From positions 17,492,713 to 17,556,712 of the forward strand of contig OX388309.1 of the NCBI GenBank assembly GCA_947579605.1: DNA of 64,000 nucleotides, given 5' to 3'. Shown here in pieces: positions 28,870-40,574 of this stretch. The notes below the pieces were generated by a model. That model had not been told where the DNA came from and ran no database searches. It saw only the letters and a list, made by a program, of their open reading frames with translations. This stretch comes from Athripsodes cinereus (lineage: Eukaryota; Arthropoda; Insecta; Trichoptera; Leptoceridae). The position numbers were made by a program, and so were the translations under genes. Numbering within the stretch: position 1 is the first letter of the stretch; every line of letters starts with the position of its first letter.

Positions 28870-29990
28870 TAGATCAATCCAGCAGCTGCATTAAAAACAG
28901 ACTACATACGATTCTGTTGACTTTCTGGCACACCAATCCATACCCTACAAGAGTCTTGGCCTCCTCAATAGGCAGGCACCTCCCGACACTCCTTACCTGT
29001 CTGAAATGGAGAAATCCCGAACTTACCATCCTAGATACATGGGTGTCAAGTGAGAGTTTTCATGGGTCGCCTGATGGATCACCTCTCTATGGCCTGTAGT
29101 GCATTTTGCGCCACGTGGACTAAACTCAGCGTGGCGCCGGGTTTCAGCGCATCGCATTAGAGAATATTATCTTTTATATAACTTGGCATCATGGATGTTT
29201 TGGGAGTTGGTGCAATAGTTTCCTATTCCTTTCCGGACCATTTTAATGTTTATTTATAATCGTAGCTTACTCCTGCAAATGTACGATATCTGAGGCTTAT
29301 TTGTTTATTTAGAACAATTGCCACACCATTTGCCTTTACCAGTATACAGATAATCTTTAAATTATAACATAATCATACAACACATAAAAATAAACAAATG
29401 TATATTAATATCACAACAATTTAAACATGTCTAAAACTCCCGTGTAAGTCAAAAACTAAAATGTAACTACAGATACAATAAATGATTTCAAAATTTAACT
29501 ACAATCTAAATCCATCACATTTGAATATACAATGTAATAATAAGAACAATAACAAAGATTAACAAAAAATATTGCCGGACCCCATTGTATACATAAACAT
29601 TTAATATCACTTATATTTTTGACGCATTTCCACCTGCTGTGTGTTTTGTACAGTACTGGAGATCAGTTTGATTGGTTTTTTCTGGGTTTCGACACGATAA
29701 ATAATAAAAATAAATATCACTTATATGAATCATTCAACATTTTTTCATCAGAGGATTCTTTGGTTGGAATCAGGTAAGTAGGTATATATAATAATATCAC
29801 CATTATTTTTATCAACCATATAAAAATATTCAACCTGCTTGCGGTGCTTTCATATATCATATGTGCGTGGGGTTGGCCTCTTGGGCCTTGTAAAGACTGA
29901 TGTGTGGATTATGGTCAACACATGTTTCCTTGTTATCTCGGGTAATATGATGATGAGCCTTTCACAATTTAAGAATTTATTTTGTTGAAT
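28870..29990. other. Intergenic DNA, unassigned
   Basis: A GC-richer patch at 28900-29150 has short frames without recognisable products. The rest is AT-rich. No RNA gene seen. Confidence 0.4.
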
Positions 29991-29994
29991 ATAA

Positions 29995-31292
29995 TAGGTT
30001 GGGGAAAAAGTTTCTTCACAGTTTATATGAAAATTCAAGACATTTTTTTTCAAAGTTAATTTACATTTAATTACAATATACATATATATGTGCTATTTTG
30101 TTCCTAGACTTTCTGCCATCTTGCAGGTAGAGACATGATCCCGTTGCTGTTGAAATTTTGGGACTTCTGATCAAAAAACCGCAATAATTAGTTTTGGCAG
30201 TCCTCTTTTGATGTTAACCTGACAATGCCTAAAGAATTCTAAAGAGAACGAAACAGGTGGAAATCTGAAGGTGCAAGGTCAGGGCTATATGGCGGATGCA
30301 TTAACACCTCCCAGCCAAACTCTCTTAATTTTTGCTGAGTGGCTAAAGATGTGTGTGGTCCAGCGTTATCGTGATGAAAGACCATATACCCTTTCTTTTA
30401 ATCAATTCTGGCCGCTTTCTCTCAACTTCTTGCTTTAATCTCATCAGTTTTTGGCAGTAGAGATCCAATTCGATGGTTCTGCCCGGTGGTAAAAGCTCAT
30501 AATAAACAATGCCATTCCAATCCCACCATAGACACCGCATCACCTCTTATTGCGAGTAAATCCAGGTTTTACCCCAGTCTGTGAAGCCTGATTGACCTTT
30601 GACCACAACCTTTTTCACACGTTTTTGACATACGTGATCCACTTTTCATCACTAGTTATCAGTCGCTTCAAAAACGGTTCGGTTTCATTACGTCTCAATA
30701 AATAATCGCAAATGAGTACACTGTTCTTTAGGTTTCTTTCAGTGAGCTCGTGTGGCACCCAAATATCGAGCTTTTTTGTGTACCCAGCTTTTTTCAAACG
30801 GTTCAAAACATTTTTGTGGTCAATTCCCAGTACTTCAGCTATGTTTTAACTGCTGTTATGCCGATCTTGCTCCACTTTTTCAAATATAGTGTCTATTTTA
30901 TCCGTTTCACGGCGACCCGAGCGAGGTGCATCTTTGACACCAAAATTCTCGGATTGAAAACGCTTCAACCAACTTTGTGCTACTCTTACTGATACTGCAT
31001 TAGGTCCATAAACGTCATGAAAAAATTGCGGCTTGCATTGCATTTTTTCTTTTTTTGTAACAAAATTTTAAAATGTATCTAATTTCTTCATTCGATTCGC
31101 TCATTTTGACAGAAAGAAAAACAAATGAAAAAAAGCGGGAAACAAAAGGTTCTTAATTTTATTCTTTTTTTGAAATATCATCTTTTTAATGCCATGAAAA
31201 CCAGCCAGATACAAATAGTAGGTACAGCCAAAGATATTTTGTTACAAGTTATAAAAAGGTACTATATGCGAAAAGACTTTTTCCCCGACCTA
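29995..31292 (-). mobile_element. Mariner element, second family, inactive
   Basis: The left end TAGGTTGGGGAAAAAGT and the reverse complement of the right end, TAGGTCGGGGAAAAAGT, are ~28-bp terminal inverted repeats with TA targets. The length, 1298 bp, is full size. The TIR and protein differ from the mariner at 12668-14362, so two mariner lineages are present; the transposase resembles the cecropia/SETMAR-type group. Confidence 0.9.
30240..31043 (-). pseudogene. Mariner transposase remnant (second family)
   Basis: Three minus frames cover the protein in order. 31043-30846 is the N-terminal DNA-binding part (VRVAQSWLKRFQSENFGVKD). 30806-30615 is the linker and first catalytic block (KKLDIWVPHELTERNL, LKRLITSDEKWITYV, with the aspartate in SDEKW). 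30543-30343 is the core (CLWWDWNGIVYYELLPPG, then KRPELIKRKGIWSF). The second catalytic block is frameshifted (FITITLDHTHL in place of a HxDNAxPHT pattern). At least two frameshifts separate the pieces, so no active transposase can be made. Confidence 0.88.
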
Positions 31293-32118
31293 ATATTTGT
31301 AAAATTTCTCCATATTTTTTTCCACTTCATTTAATGAAGGGTTAATATAATACGTTTATTTTCTCAAAACCACACAATTTAAATAAATTACAGTGTATTC
31401 CAGACACAGCTGGCGCTCAATTGGAGCAAGTGAGTCGTATGTAAAATTTGTCTGCAATACATAAATTTATTATCACACTTTTTTACCGTGGTTTTTGTCT
31501 GCACGTGTATTGCCATCGAAGTACAAAGTTTAAAATAATTATTTGTCTTTTTATATCATATGAAATTTTCATATTTGCACAATAATACGACATTCATACA
31601 TAGGTATAAGATAATGTGGCAGAATAATAAATTCTATAATTAATTAACATTAGTATTCGTTAGATCTTTGAGTATTTTGCCTTGTGTTGTGTGTGATACT
31701 GTATTAGGTCGTCCACAATCCGTTTCCATGCCGAATAAGTTAAATGATAGCTTGTGGATGTTCGTTAACGATTCACCGTACCTTTTCAAGTCTCGTTATA
31801 TGATTTGTCGTCTCGCTTCTACAACTGTTTTCGGTATTGAATTATGTGAGAAAGACTGCGACTGGTGTTTATGAAACGTATTGAGGTTCGTATAACTTGG
31901 ATAGAGAATTGAATTGCGCGCGGCTCCGTACAGGGATGCTGCGACGTGTTTGCTATTTCAGTACGTCGATACGGTCCCGTATGTATGTAGGCTCATAATA
32001 TATACGTATTACGTTTTTTTATATATTAAAAAAAACAAGCTATTTAATCACTTTTCCATTTATGAGGCTTAAGCCTTGTCTTTAATGTTGTAGGTACTTA
32101 TTACATGCTCTATCTATT
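31293..32118. other. Intergenic DNA
   Basis: A 68-codon plus frame (31668-31874) has no recognisable family. A slightly GC-richer patch follows at 31900-31980. Nothing can be assigned. Confidence 0.4.
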
Positions 32119-32436
32119 CTGCCCTGCTAAGTAAAAACACAGTAATTACCAAACACATATGTGTCAGAATCGCAGAACAAGTTTAAATCTACTTTTTGTG
32201 TGTATGTTCTCAAGTATCAAAAAACAAACTTTCCACAATCGTCACAAATATCTATTATAAATTAGCTTATTAAAAGGAAGCGTATTTCAAAAATTATTGA
32301 ATATCTTACATATTTGTGACAACTGTGGTATGTTTTTTAATACTTGAAAAAATACACAAAAGGTAGTTTTAAACTTGGTCTGCGATTCTGACACATATGT
32401 GTTTGGTAATTACTGAGTTTTTGCTTAGCAGGGCAG
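32119..32436. mobile_element. 318-bp fold-back MITE
   Basis: The arms begin CTGCCCTGCTAAG on each strand and stay complementary for about 145 bp, including AGTAATTACCAAACACATAT. The flanks show TATT at 32115-32118 and 32437-32440, a possible 4-bp target duplication. No coding capacity. Confidence 0.85.
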
Positions 32437-32639
32437 TATTGTGATTATGTAATAAGTGTAAAAATATTTTTATGTAGATGTTTGTAGTTTTTTTATTATT
32501 CACGGATTCTTAGTGAACAGTGTCGTTTATAATTTAGAGATCATTTATAGTTTTGTGTGTTGTAAAAATAGTATCGTAGCCTTATGTTTATATTTTGGAA
32601 TGGTTATTTACGAGGTTTGAGTTTCTGCGAGTTAAAGAT

Positions 32640-32765
32640 GCGGGAGGCTGTATATACGTACGTCGGTGAGACCGGGTAAGAGGTACATCAGTTCTCCGGT
32701 GTCTGCCGCCTCCCTTGAACGCGTCGCACCCGCCCTTGATTCCGGGGACATCCGCCTACTTTAGT
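32640..32765. other. GC- and CpG-rich patch of unknown role
   Basis: A ~120-bp stretch (CGTCGGTGAGACCGGGTAAG to CTTGATTCCGGGGACATCCG) stands out from its AT-rich surroundings. It has no long frame or recognised repeat. A non-coding first exon or promoter-proximal sequence is possible but unsupported. Confidence 0.3.
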
Positions 32766-34998
32766 TACTACACAGTGTACGGATCATACATTCTCAAGCA
32801 TTATTGAGGTTACGAGATATTTTCCAAGTACCTCTCCCATAATCTATCACGTGCCGTAAAGTTAACCTGATTTATCATTGACATCTGCTGGTGGGATATC
32901 ACAGAGTTTTGACTTTTTATCGAGTTCTATGTAGAAATTTTATTAATTATTTGTTGTTTATGTTTGTTTATTTTACAAATATAACCAATTTATTATTATT
33001 TTTATTTATATTAGACATCGGATAATACTCGTGCTAGAATGTTACGCAACTACTTTAGTTGTTTTGATGTTTTATTTTGTACAGTCATTTTTGGCTTGAC
33101 AGTTCACAGTTGTGAGATACACGCTGACAGAGCATGTGACTTTCTGTAGAAGGGGATGTGGAGTAGTCCTATAAATATAGTTTGTATATTTCCTGTTTTC
33201 TCTGAACATATGGAGTCTTTTATTTTTTCCCATAATCATAAATTTTATTTTGATTAGTCTTTTGCAAAACTATATTACGATGTGAAAGTTTTCTTTGCAA
33301 ACCTCCAAAAATTATCTCAGCACAATATTAACACTGACTGTAATTATTTAGAAACCAAATCATTGAATCATTAGTGACAATACTTATTCTTTGATATTTA
33401 ATTAGAGTACCTAATCATGAAGATGATGAATGTTGATCTAGGCATTAAACATATGCTGGAAACTGCCTTCAGATGCAGATATATTAATGTAGAACAGTGA
33501 GAGGTAATTTATGTTCAAAATTTGGTGCTATTTTGTTAGCATGTTGATGGTAAAATAACTTATTATATTACCTGTTTGGAGTAAGTTGTAAAGTTTTATA
33601 AAAGTTATAATGTATTATCCCTTGGGACCTCAGATGGGTCTGATTACACACTAACACTTACAGGGAGCGAATGATTTAGTTATAAGTTTGTTGTAAGCAC
33701 ATTACCTCGCCTCGTAGGTATGTTAATCTCTCATACTGGCCTCCACTATTTATATTCTTTTCATTTCCAATTTTGCTGCTGCTTAATGTTAACCCATCAA
33801 CTATTTTCAGTTTAACTATTCTTGTCAGGTATATATCTAATTATTTGTTAATAAAAAAAGGTAAAAGCACAAAATACACTACTTAATCAGCAGTTCACGA
33901 CCAATGTACAAAAAAGTACATGGAAATAAAATATGAAATACGGTGGATAGAATAATCACAATACGGTTTATTTCAATAAACATTTTTTTGTTGGACTTTT
34001 CATTCTAAGATTATTCATCTTCTAACGGTTTATATTAAAACATCCAATTCATGAGGCCATGAGCCCTATTTGTAAACATTTAGTGAAGCATTATCTTTTA
34101 TATGGATACTTGATAGCTTTATAAAAATGTTGATTACGCAAAAGTTCTGGTCAGTCAGTTCCTTAAATACTATTCCTGGTTTCCACTGTCCGAAACATTC
34201 CTGGGAACCCTTTGTCTATTTACGACGCCTATTTTCCCATGTACATTTCCTTTTAGAGCACTTATCCCTCAATAAATCGCTTGTCGTTAAAATAAATACT
34301 TTATTTTTATTATAAACCAAGTTTAAGCAATATGTTTGTTGGATTTTGGTTGAAGATCTACATTTAATTGATTGATAATGGAAACCTACAAAATGTTGAA
34401 AATCTTTATTTAATTGTTGAAAATCTATATTTAGTTGATTGATTGTATAAAGAAAACAATTTGGTTATGAATAATGTCAATGATTTCCACTTCAACGTTT
34501 GTTTGATTGTATAATTTTAACAATTATTATATTAGTGCTTTTCATTGTGCTGCTTGTATAATCGTTATTCATTCGGATTATTATCCATAAAACGTTTAGC
34601 GCGTAACTCTGAGATTCAGAGGTTTAAACATAAAATTCTTCATTAATGCAGTGTCACGTATTGAAGCGACGTTGGACTGTGTAATGTCAGTATTATATTT
34701 TCGTAGAGATTTTGTTAAAAATCGCCGAATCCCATCAGCATGTAGGTATCAATGTCTTCTTATCGACGTAGTGCCTGAAGGGTTAGGGGGCAATGATTTC
34801 AAAATATAATTATGTCTTCATTGTACTCGAATACTTTTTTTGAAACAGCGACATTTTAATTTGGCTCGATAGAAAGTCTAAACTTTACACCATCTAGATT
34901 CTAATGGTTGGTTTACTTGATTGATTATTTATTGATTTGTTCAGTGCCAAACAATTCACGTAAATTGAAGTGATTCGCGAGTTGCTGCATTTTTAAGC
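32766..34998. other. Long anonymous AT-rich stretch
   Basis: Only short frames without recognisable products (for example 34127-34315). No tandem or inverted repeat noticed. Confidence 0.45.
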
Positions 34999-35178
34999 AT
35001 GGAGATATTTTTTGTACTTGGAATAAGTGTATTACTTTACCAGCTTCTTGATTTCGTAGTGAAAAATAATTGGTGTTGCAGCAATCAAGAAAACGAAGAT
35101 TTGGAATCCATAGCTGTCGATCAATCAGTATATAGTGTATCTGGAAAAGTTGATGAAATCAAAAACACTTCTCAGTGA
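34999..35178 (+). CDS. 59-aa hypothetical membrane microprotein
   Basis: The ATG sits in AAGCATGG, a fair Kozak context, and the frame ends in TGA at 35176-35178. Residues 1-21 (MEIFFVLGISVLLYQLLDFV and following) form one hydrophobic helix suited to a signal anchor. A cysteine pair (WCC at 25-27) and an acidic, serine-containing tail follow. No homology is recognised. Arguments for it: ordered composition in a region otherwise without frames, and no overlap with recognisable transposons. Against it: a 60-codon frame can occur by chance. It may also be one exon of a longer gene. Confidence 0.3.
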   Translation: MEIFFVLGISVLLYQLLDFVVKNNWCCSNQENEDLESIAVDQSVYSVSGKVDEIKNTSQ

Positions 35179-35679
35179 AATCGTAAGGTTTTCAGAAATC
35201 AAGTATAGGTATAATTGTATTTTGAGGTATTTCTTGTTTTCATATGAGCAGACACTGTAAGTGAATTATTTATGGATATATTTTTTCAAAGACTAAACAA
35301 AATATATGGTTGTTGGAATAGATGAATGAGGCCTATATCGCCATAAATGCAGTGAGTATCAAGCAGTAAAAAAAAAATCATGTAATCGGCAGCAGAATAA
35401 AACAGAACGGACCCTCCAAATCTGAAATCGTAAGCAGGGTAACCAGACAAGAATCACTTTTAACAAAAAAAAAATGATTCTCCAAATATTAATTTAAACG
35501 TTAGGTAGAACATGATTAAAGACTTTGTCTGGAGTACTCTGCTGTATGGTAACTAACAAGACCTGGACCCTCGTCAAGAGTGAAATTTGTGCTACACACA
35601 CTTTTTGAAGATCAATTAGTCGGAACATGTCCGGAACAAATCCTTAAACAAAATCAGTCAATAACGGAAGAACTGGATT

Positions 35680-35905
35680 TACCTCAACACCCCAACACCA
35701 AGCATCCGGGTTTGCTCATCACCATCGTGGAAGGCAATACGGAAGACAGAAATGGTAGAGGCTGACCAAGAGTTACCTATATGGGTCAAGTAAAGGAGGA
35801 TAATGTGAACTGTGCCACATAAGTAGAATCAAAGCTGAAAATAGGGAGGAATGGAGATGAAAATCGGAATTCGTTGCAGACCAAAGGAATGTAACCCACT
35901 AAAAA
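35680..35905 (+). pseudogene. LINE C-terminal relic (HPGLLITIVEG family)
   Basis: Broken plus frames encode KHPGLLITIVEGNTEDRNGR and then a NREEWR..IADQ-like end. The same block is better preserved at 37395-37615 (plus) and appears reversed at 47590-47700, 57140-57250 and 62674-62880. Several stops. Confidence 0.6.
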
Positions 35906-36479
35906 TGTTTTTACGTACCATTGGTAAAAAAAAAGTTTGAGTAAAGTTCAAAATTTAAATTCCCATGCATGCATAAATAGAAAGTTTTTTTTCGATCAAA
36001 TTAAGAGAAATAGCGATTTTTTTTTACTTAGCATTTGTCTTCGTTTTCTATAGTTAACATTTTTTTTTTTTATTTTTAGCTTATTATTTCGATGAATGTT
36101 AGAATCAAATACTTCTATGAATTACCAATATAATAATGCTTTTTTATTTATTCATTCTTCACTGATACATTGGTTTCAATTTATAAAGAAGTAAATTTAG
36201 ATTACATACGGTCAACATACAGTGGGAGAGTTCATCGCCAAAGCGCGATCTCTTCCAACTAATCTAGATTGATTTTTGGAAGTAAACACAAACTTTGTCA
36301 ACGACTGTGTAAGACAAAACCAGGTTACTATTCCTATTATTAAATATAAAAAAAAGTTAAACAGTTAATTATTTCTATTAATTTAATATGCAGTTTTTCA
36401 AAAGAAAAGTTAATTCAATCAATAACCCTGATTTGTTAATATTGTGATTGTATTGTGAAGTTATTATATTATATCGTTT
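35906..36479. other. Anonymous AT-rich DNA
   Basis: No gene or repeat recognised. Confidence 0.4.
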
Positions 36480-36690
36480 CTTTAAACAAAAGGGGCGTGT
36501 GGGGCGTATGGATGATGAAAGAAGGCTTGATAGAAAGTGCGGACGTCTGAGGTTACATGTATTGGCCGCGTTGAGTAGAAGAAATACCTAAGCTTGTGTG
36601 TATGAGAAACAAGTACGAGTATCTAATGATTGATCTTTATGGCGTTCCATCCTCTATGGCTATCTAGTTTGGGACGTGGAATTAGAGTAG
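36480..36690 (+). pseudogene. Relic of the WRSVLSAYPTWDTA-type LINE C-terminus
   Basis: The plus strand encodes DERRLDRKCGRLRLHVLAAL and then LWRSILYGYLVWDVE, matching in order the GRPRTTWLDHV to WRSVLSAYPTWD end of the intact frame at 57808-59454. Stops lie between. About 60 codons are recognisable. Confidence 0.5.
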
Positions 36691-37089
36691 GTATAGATGA
36701 AATTGTACTCTACTTCTGTTTATTTTGTAAAATTTCATAATTTAATGTAAATAAAACAAAAACTTTGTAGTTTTGATATGTACTTTTATTTGTTTGGACA
36801 TGTTTTGTCTTTGACAAAGTGTCGAAACCTGATTACTATAATATAAGTACCTACATCGTAGAACTCTACATAGTTTTTGTTTTATTAACATCCTGAGAAA
36901 CAAAATTACCAGGGAGCCGAATTGAAAAAATAATACCACTTGCGAAAAAAATGCAAAAATGGGAACAAGCACCATAAAACAAAGAAAATTCGAAACCGCA
37001 TACTCTGAAGTAAAGAATTTTATCTATGGTACCGAATACCCAATACTTATTACTGGTGGTCGCGGTTTGTGCATCGCTGATCTAGAATA

Positions 37090-37615
37090 ACTATACAAAG
37101 GAAAGGACATACTCAAGGAAAGCGAAGCACTGGAGACAGAATTGGACGTAGAAAATAATGGAGATGATGTCTTAAGAAGTGAATTTGATAATGCCTTATC
37201 AAAGTTGAAAGACGGTAAAGCACTAGAAATTGACCTTAGCCTTTGTATGGAGCGTTCTGCTATATGGTTGCGAGACGTGAACCATCAGCAAGTGTGAAAG
37301 CGGGCGGTTGCCTGCCTTTGAGATGTGTTGCTAACAGACGCATGATGAAAATACATACGAGTTAACTGGATTGACCACAATATCGATTGTACGTTTACAA
37401 TATCAGGCACCCAGGTCTGCTTATCACCATCGCGGAGGGCAAAACCGAAGGCAGAAATATTAGAAGCTGACCAAGAGATATCTGTATGGACCAACTGAAG
37501 AAGGACATAAAATGTGGCACATATGCAGAGCTATACAAACTAGCTGAAAATAGGGAGGAATGGAGAAGAAAATCCAAATTCATTGCAGACCAATCCAATG
37601 GATTGTTACTCACTA
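37090..37615 (+). pseudogene. Fragments of an RTE-like LINE
   Basis: 37090-37270 encodes an early RT segment (SEFDNALSKLKDGKALEID, comparable to the KAPGxD entry motif of LINE RTs) in a broken frame. 37395-37615 encodes the C-terminal end (MDQLKKDIKCGTYAELYKLA, then ENREEWRRKSKFIADQSNGL). The whole palm between them is missing, so this is a collapsed copy. Minus-strand frames overlapping it are shadows. Confidence 0.65.
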
Positions 37616-38009
37616 TATATAATCAAATTCTATCTCACATAATATGCGTATGTGTGAATCGAAGGCTAGCATTGTGTGGTTTATTGAATTGTTTTCAACA
37701 TTCCGTAACCACAGGTTGTAACTCGTTTATCATTGGCACCCCATTTCTAACTAAAGATTTATGTTTGTTTACGTTCAAACGTGACTGTGTTTGTTTTACC
37801 AAGTCTAACTTTTTTATCTTAATATAATTTTTATTTATTTATGTGTTTGATAGCACAAAACAGATTTTTGATACACATAATAAATTAAATCAGAAAAATT
37901 CACACAAATAATATACATCCAAACCACGCTCACGACATCTTACATGCATTCAATCGCTACCACTCTGTGAGTCGTGAAATTTTTATTATTTTTCTATAAA
38001 TAATATTAG

Positions 38010-38110
38010 TTAAAATCTTTATTGCACAAAAATAGTATGCAAAGAGAAAAAACATGATATCAAAACCACTAAACACAGAATTTTGTGCAATGGGCGAGAG
38101 AGAACCCATA
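38010..38110 (-). repeat. LINE 3' end with TTGTGCAATAAAG hairpin
   Basis: On the minus strand, CCCATTGCACAAAATTCTG and TTTTTGTGCAATAAAG are complementary and bracket a short loop. The second arm overlaps an AATAAA polyadenylation signal. It appears to be the terminal 100 bp of a retroelement without coding sequence. Confidence 0.5.
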
Positions 38111-38944
38111 AAACAAAAACAAATAATATCTAATATATAAATAAATAAAAAAAAATTTAAAGATATCTAGATAAATAGATACATACATTTACTAAAATAA
38201 ATTTATACATAGAATAATCTACATAAATATATACCTGAACGAAAGAAACAAAATCAGATAAGCGGCTCGACACAAATGTTGGGAGGGATGGGATAGAGTG
38301 GTTGGGATTGGGTAAGACTGCTCATCGTGTTTGGATACATGAAATTTTTTTATTGAAAACCATAGGAATTTTTATACATGTAAACGCAGCAGAAGACTAG
38401 CGACTTAAAGGTATAAAAAGAAGTACAAGTGCGATTTTTTGCGGCACCTTAAAACTTACTAAAGTCACGTCTTAATTCGTGAAATACTATTGTTTAAAGG
38501 ACATCATTGGTTTATTGCTAACATTGTTATTTAGTAAAACGTTTCATAACTTTAATATAATTGGCATATTTATATGAAAGCTAATAATGTTACTTTCTCA
38601 TAAGTATATTAATATTGTGACAACAATGTCTGCTCGAAAACAAGAAATATTTTATTGGAAAAAGCATACCTTCTATTTAATTACATTTATCATTACTTCA
38701 TTCCTTTCGTGTTGGTAGTTAAGTTATAGTGAAATTGAAACTGTGAAATGTGGAGTGTCTAATAATCTGTGATAGTTAATGTTTTAGAATGATTTGTTCC
38801 TAAGAAAATTAGCAGTTTACGCAGGAGGAACTGTTGTTGATTATACGTTGTGCTAGAAAATCTACTAAAATTAGTGCTCAAGAAGTAACCGAGGTGCAGG
38901 AGTGCGGGGGTGATGAAACATGTGAAAAGATTACATTGTATAAT

Positions 38945-39154
38945 ATGGAGTCGCTCGCGCGGCTTATGGGTGCTGGGGGCGCGGCGTTGCCAGCTGGCCT
39001 CGGTGCCACAAGGGACGCTCGCCCCCGTGGTGCCCTTGTACATGCCTCACTCGCACCACCCTCCAAGGGCCGTCATCTCACCGGTACCTTTTGTCTCACA
39101 GGAGACACTATGGAAGGGATCATCCAATGTCTCGTGTTCCTAAAGGCATTTTCG
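38945..39154 (+). CDS. Putative first coding exon of an unidentified host gene
   Basis: An ATG at 38945 (TATAATATGG) opens a frame of exactly 70 codons to 39154, where a consensus splice donor follows (TTCG then GTGAGT, 39155-39160, phase 0). The first ~57 codons are strikingly GC- and CpG-rich (MESLARLMGAGGAALPAGLG, then alanine/arginine-rich sequence) within AT-rich DNA, as for a coding exon with a CpG-rich start. SKGRHLTGTFCLTGDTMEGI closes the exon. No product is recognised. A second frame through the same GC-rich core (38910-39143) also looks codon-like, so the frame is not certain. The frame stays open upstream of the ATG but without another in-frame ATG. Confidence 0.4.
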
Positions 39155-39160
39155 GTGAGT

Positions 39161-39621
39161 ATTTTATATGCATTAAATGAGTCATTTTTTAGACTTGTTT
39201 TTACAATAAACCATTGTATGAGGTTATATTCTATGCAACTTTAGTGCATAAAACTGTCATAGAAGGCTTAGAAAAGATAACGTCATCTTATTTGGTAGTA
39301 CCCCTTGGGGGACTGATTGTGACAGCTGTGAAGCTGACAATGTGCTTTTTAAAAGGGGTCTTTCGATGCCTTCAGTATGTCTTCTGGTAGCTTAATGGGA
39401 CAAAGCACACCTCGTGATAAGTATTATATAAAAAGTTCACAAAGATAGAGGTGCGCTGTTCGATCCCAGCAGGGTTACTCTTGTCAAAATCTAAACATGA
39501 TCTTAATCTTGATCATACGACGCGCGAAGTGACTATTGGCCAAAAATACAATTAAAAAATAGTATTAAATATATAACAAAATGTCAAAAGGCACATGCAC
39601 TATGAGTTCCAATTATAAGTT
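39161..39621. other. Possible intron or intergenic DNA
   Basis: AT-rich, no frame. It would be intron if the exon at 38945-39154 is real. Confidence 0.35.
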
Positions 39622-39749
39622 TTATTGATTATATATCTTATCTTTTCCTCTTTTCCATTCTTCTGGCTTTTCTACACGTTTTCTGGTGGGTGTTGAAGTC
39701 ATTGGATGATACTTTTCTTCCACTTTTGTTTTGTGAACTACAGTGTAAC
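39622..39749 (-). CDS. Putative terminal coding exon, minus strand
   Basis: On the minus strand a pyrimidine-rich TTCGTGTTTTCAG acceptor ends at 39750. It is followed by two bases completing a codon and 41 codons (YTVVHKTKVEEKYHPMTSTP, then TRKRVEKPEEWKRGKDKIYN and Q) to TAA at 39622-39624. The stop overlaps AATAAA, a polyadenylation signal in the right place for a short last exon. The peptide is basic and lysine-rich. The RKRVEKPEEWKR part resembles the basic N-terminal segment of some transposon-derived insect proteins, so it could belong to a domesticated or decayed transposase gene. Upstream exons would lie right of 39750 and were not identified. Confidence 0.4.
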
Positions 39750-39764
39750 CTGAAAACACGAACA

Positions 39765-40570
39765 TTTCTGCATTAATAGTTAAATATTAAATTTCACAAA
39801 TTTTGTGAATTTTTTTTTGATGTAACTTATCATCTGAACCTTTATGTGCAAATGATCGTGTAAAGTCGATATACGTTCATAAGCAAATGTGAAATGACTT
39901 ATATCGTCTTTTCTTCTTTTAAATAAAAAAAAAAGATTTTTTCGTTTGATTGTTTTGATGGTTTGATGTTTTCTAAAAAAAAAATTACTTATTACCTATA
40001 GGTGTCTTCTCGCAAGAAAATGTCTACTTGAAAGAGAAGTTATGTTATCATTAATTTTTTGTTCTTTATCAGCATAATATATTTTTAAGTAGTGATATTC
40101 GTTTTTGGTTACTCATATTGCTTATTCGGCATTCAAGAGGAAAAATGTCTGATCCGTCATTCATAATTTAAGTTTGTTTTGATTTATAGGAGTAGACGGT
40201 GAGCAATCCCTCTTGGTAGAGTAGACTGTTAGGTGAGCTTAATCCTCATTCGCACTTACGTGTAAATTTGATAAATTACCACAACTATAAATGCAACATA
40301 TCAGATGTCCCTTTTATATTATATGTACCTATTTATTTTCTACAGCACAGCAGTTGGATACTCGATCTGTACTATGTAGATAGTTATGCGCATATTTATT
40401 TCATAATTTTGTATAAAAATCTAAGATCTTGGTGACCTCTTCACTCCGGATTTTCATTTCAGAGAGTATATTTCGGACATTATACAAAAACTTACGAAAC
40501 GTTGGTTTTTTTGCTTAGACACTCAAATCATTTTTACAACCCTAATACGTTGAAACTTTTGATTTCTATC
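39765..40570. other. Anonymous AT-rich DNA
   Basis: No exon, RNA gene or repeat recognised. Confidence 0.4.
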
Positions 40571-40574
40571 TATG

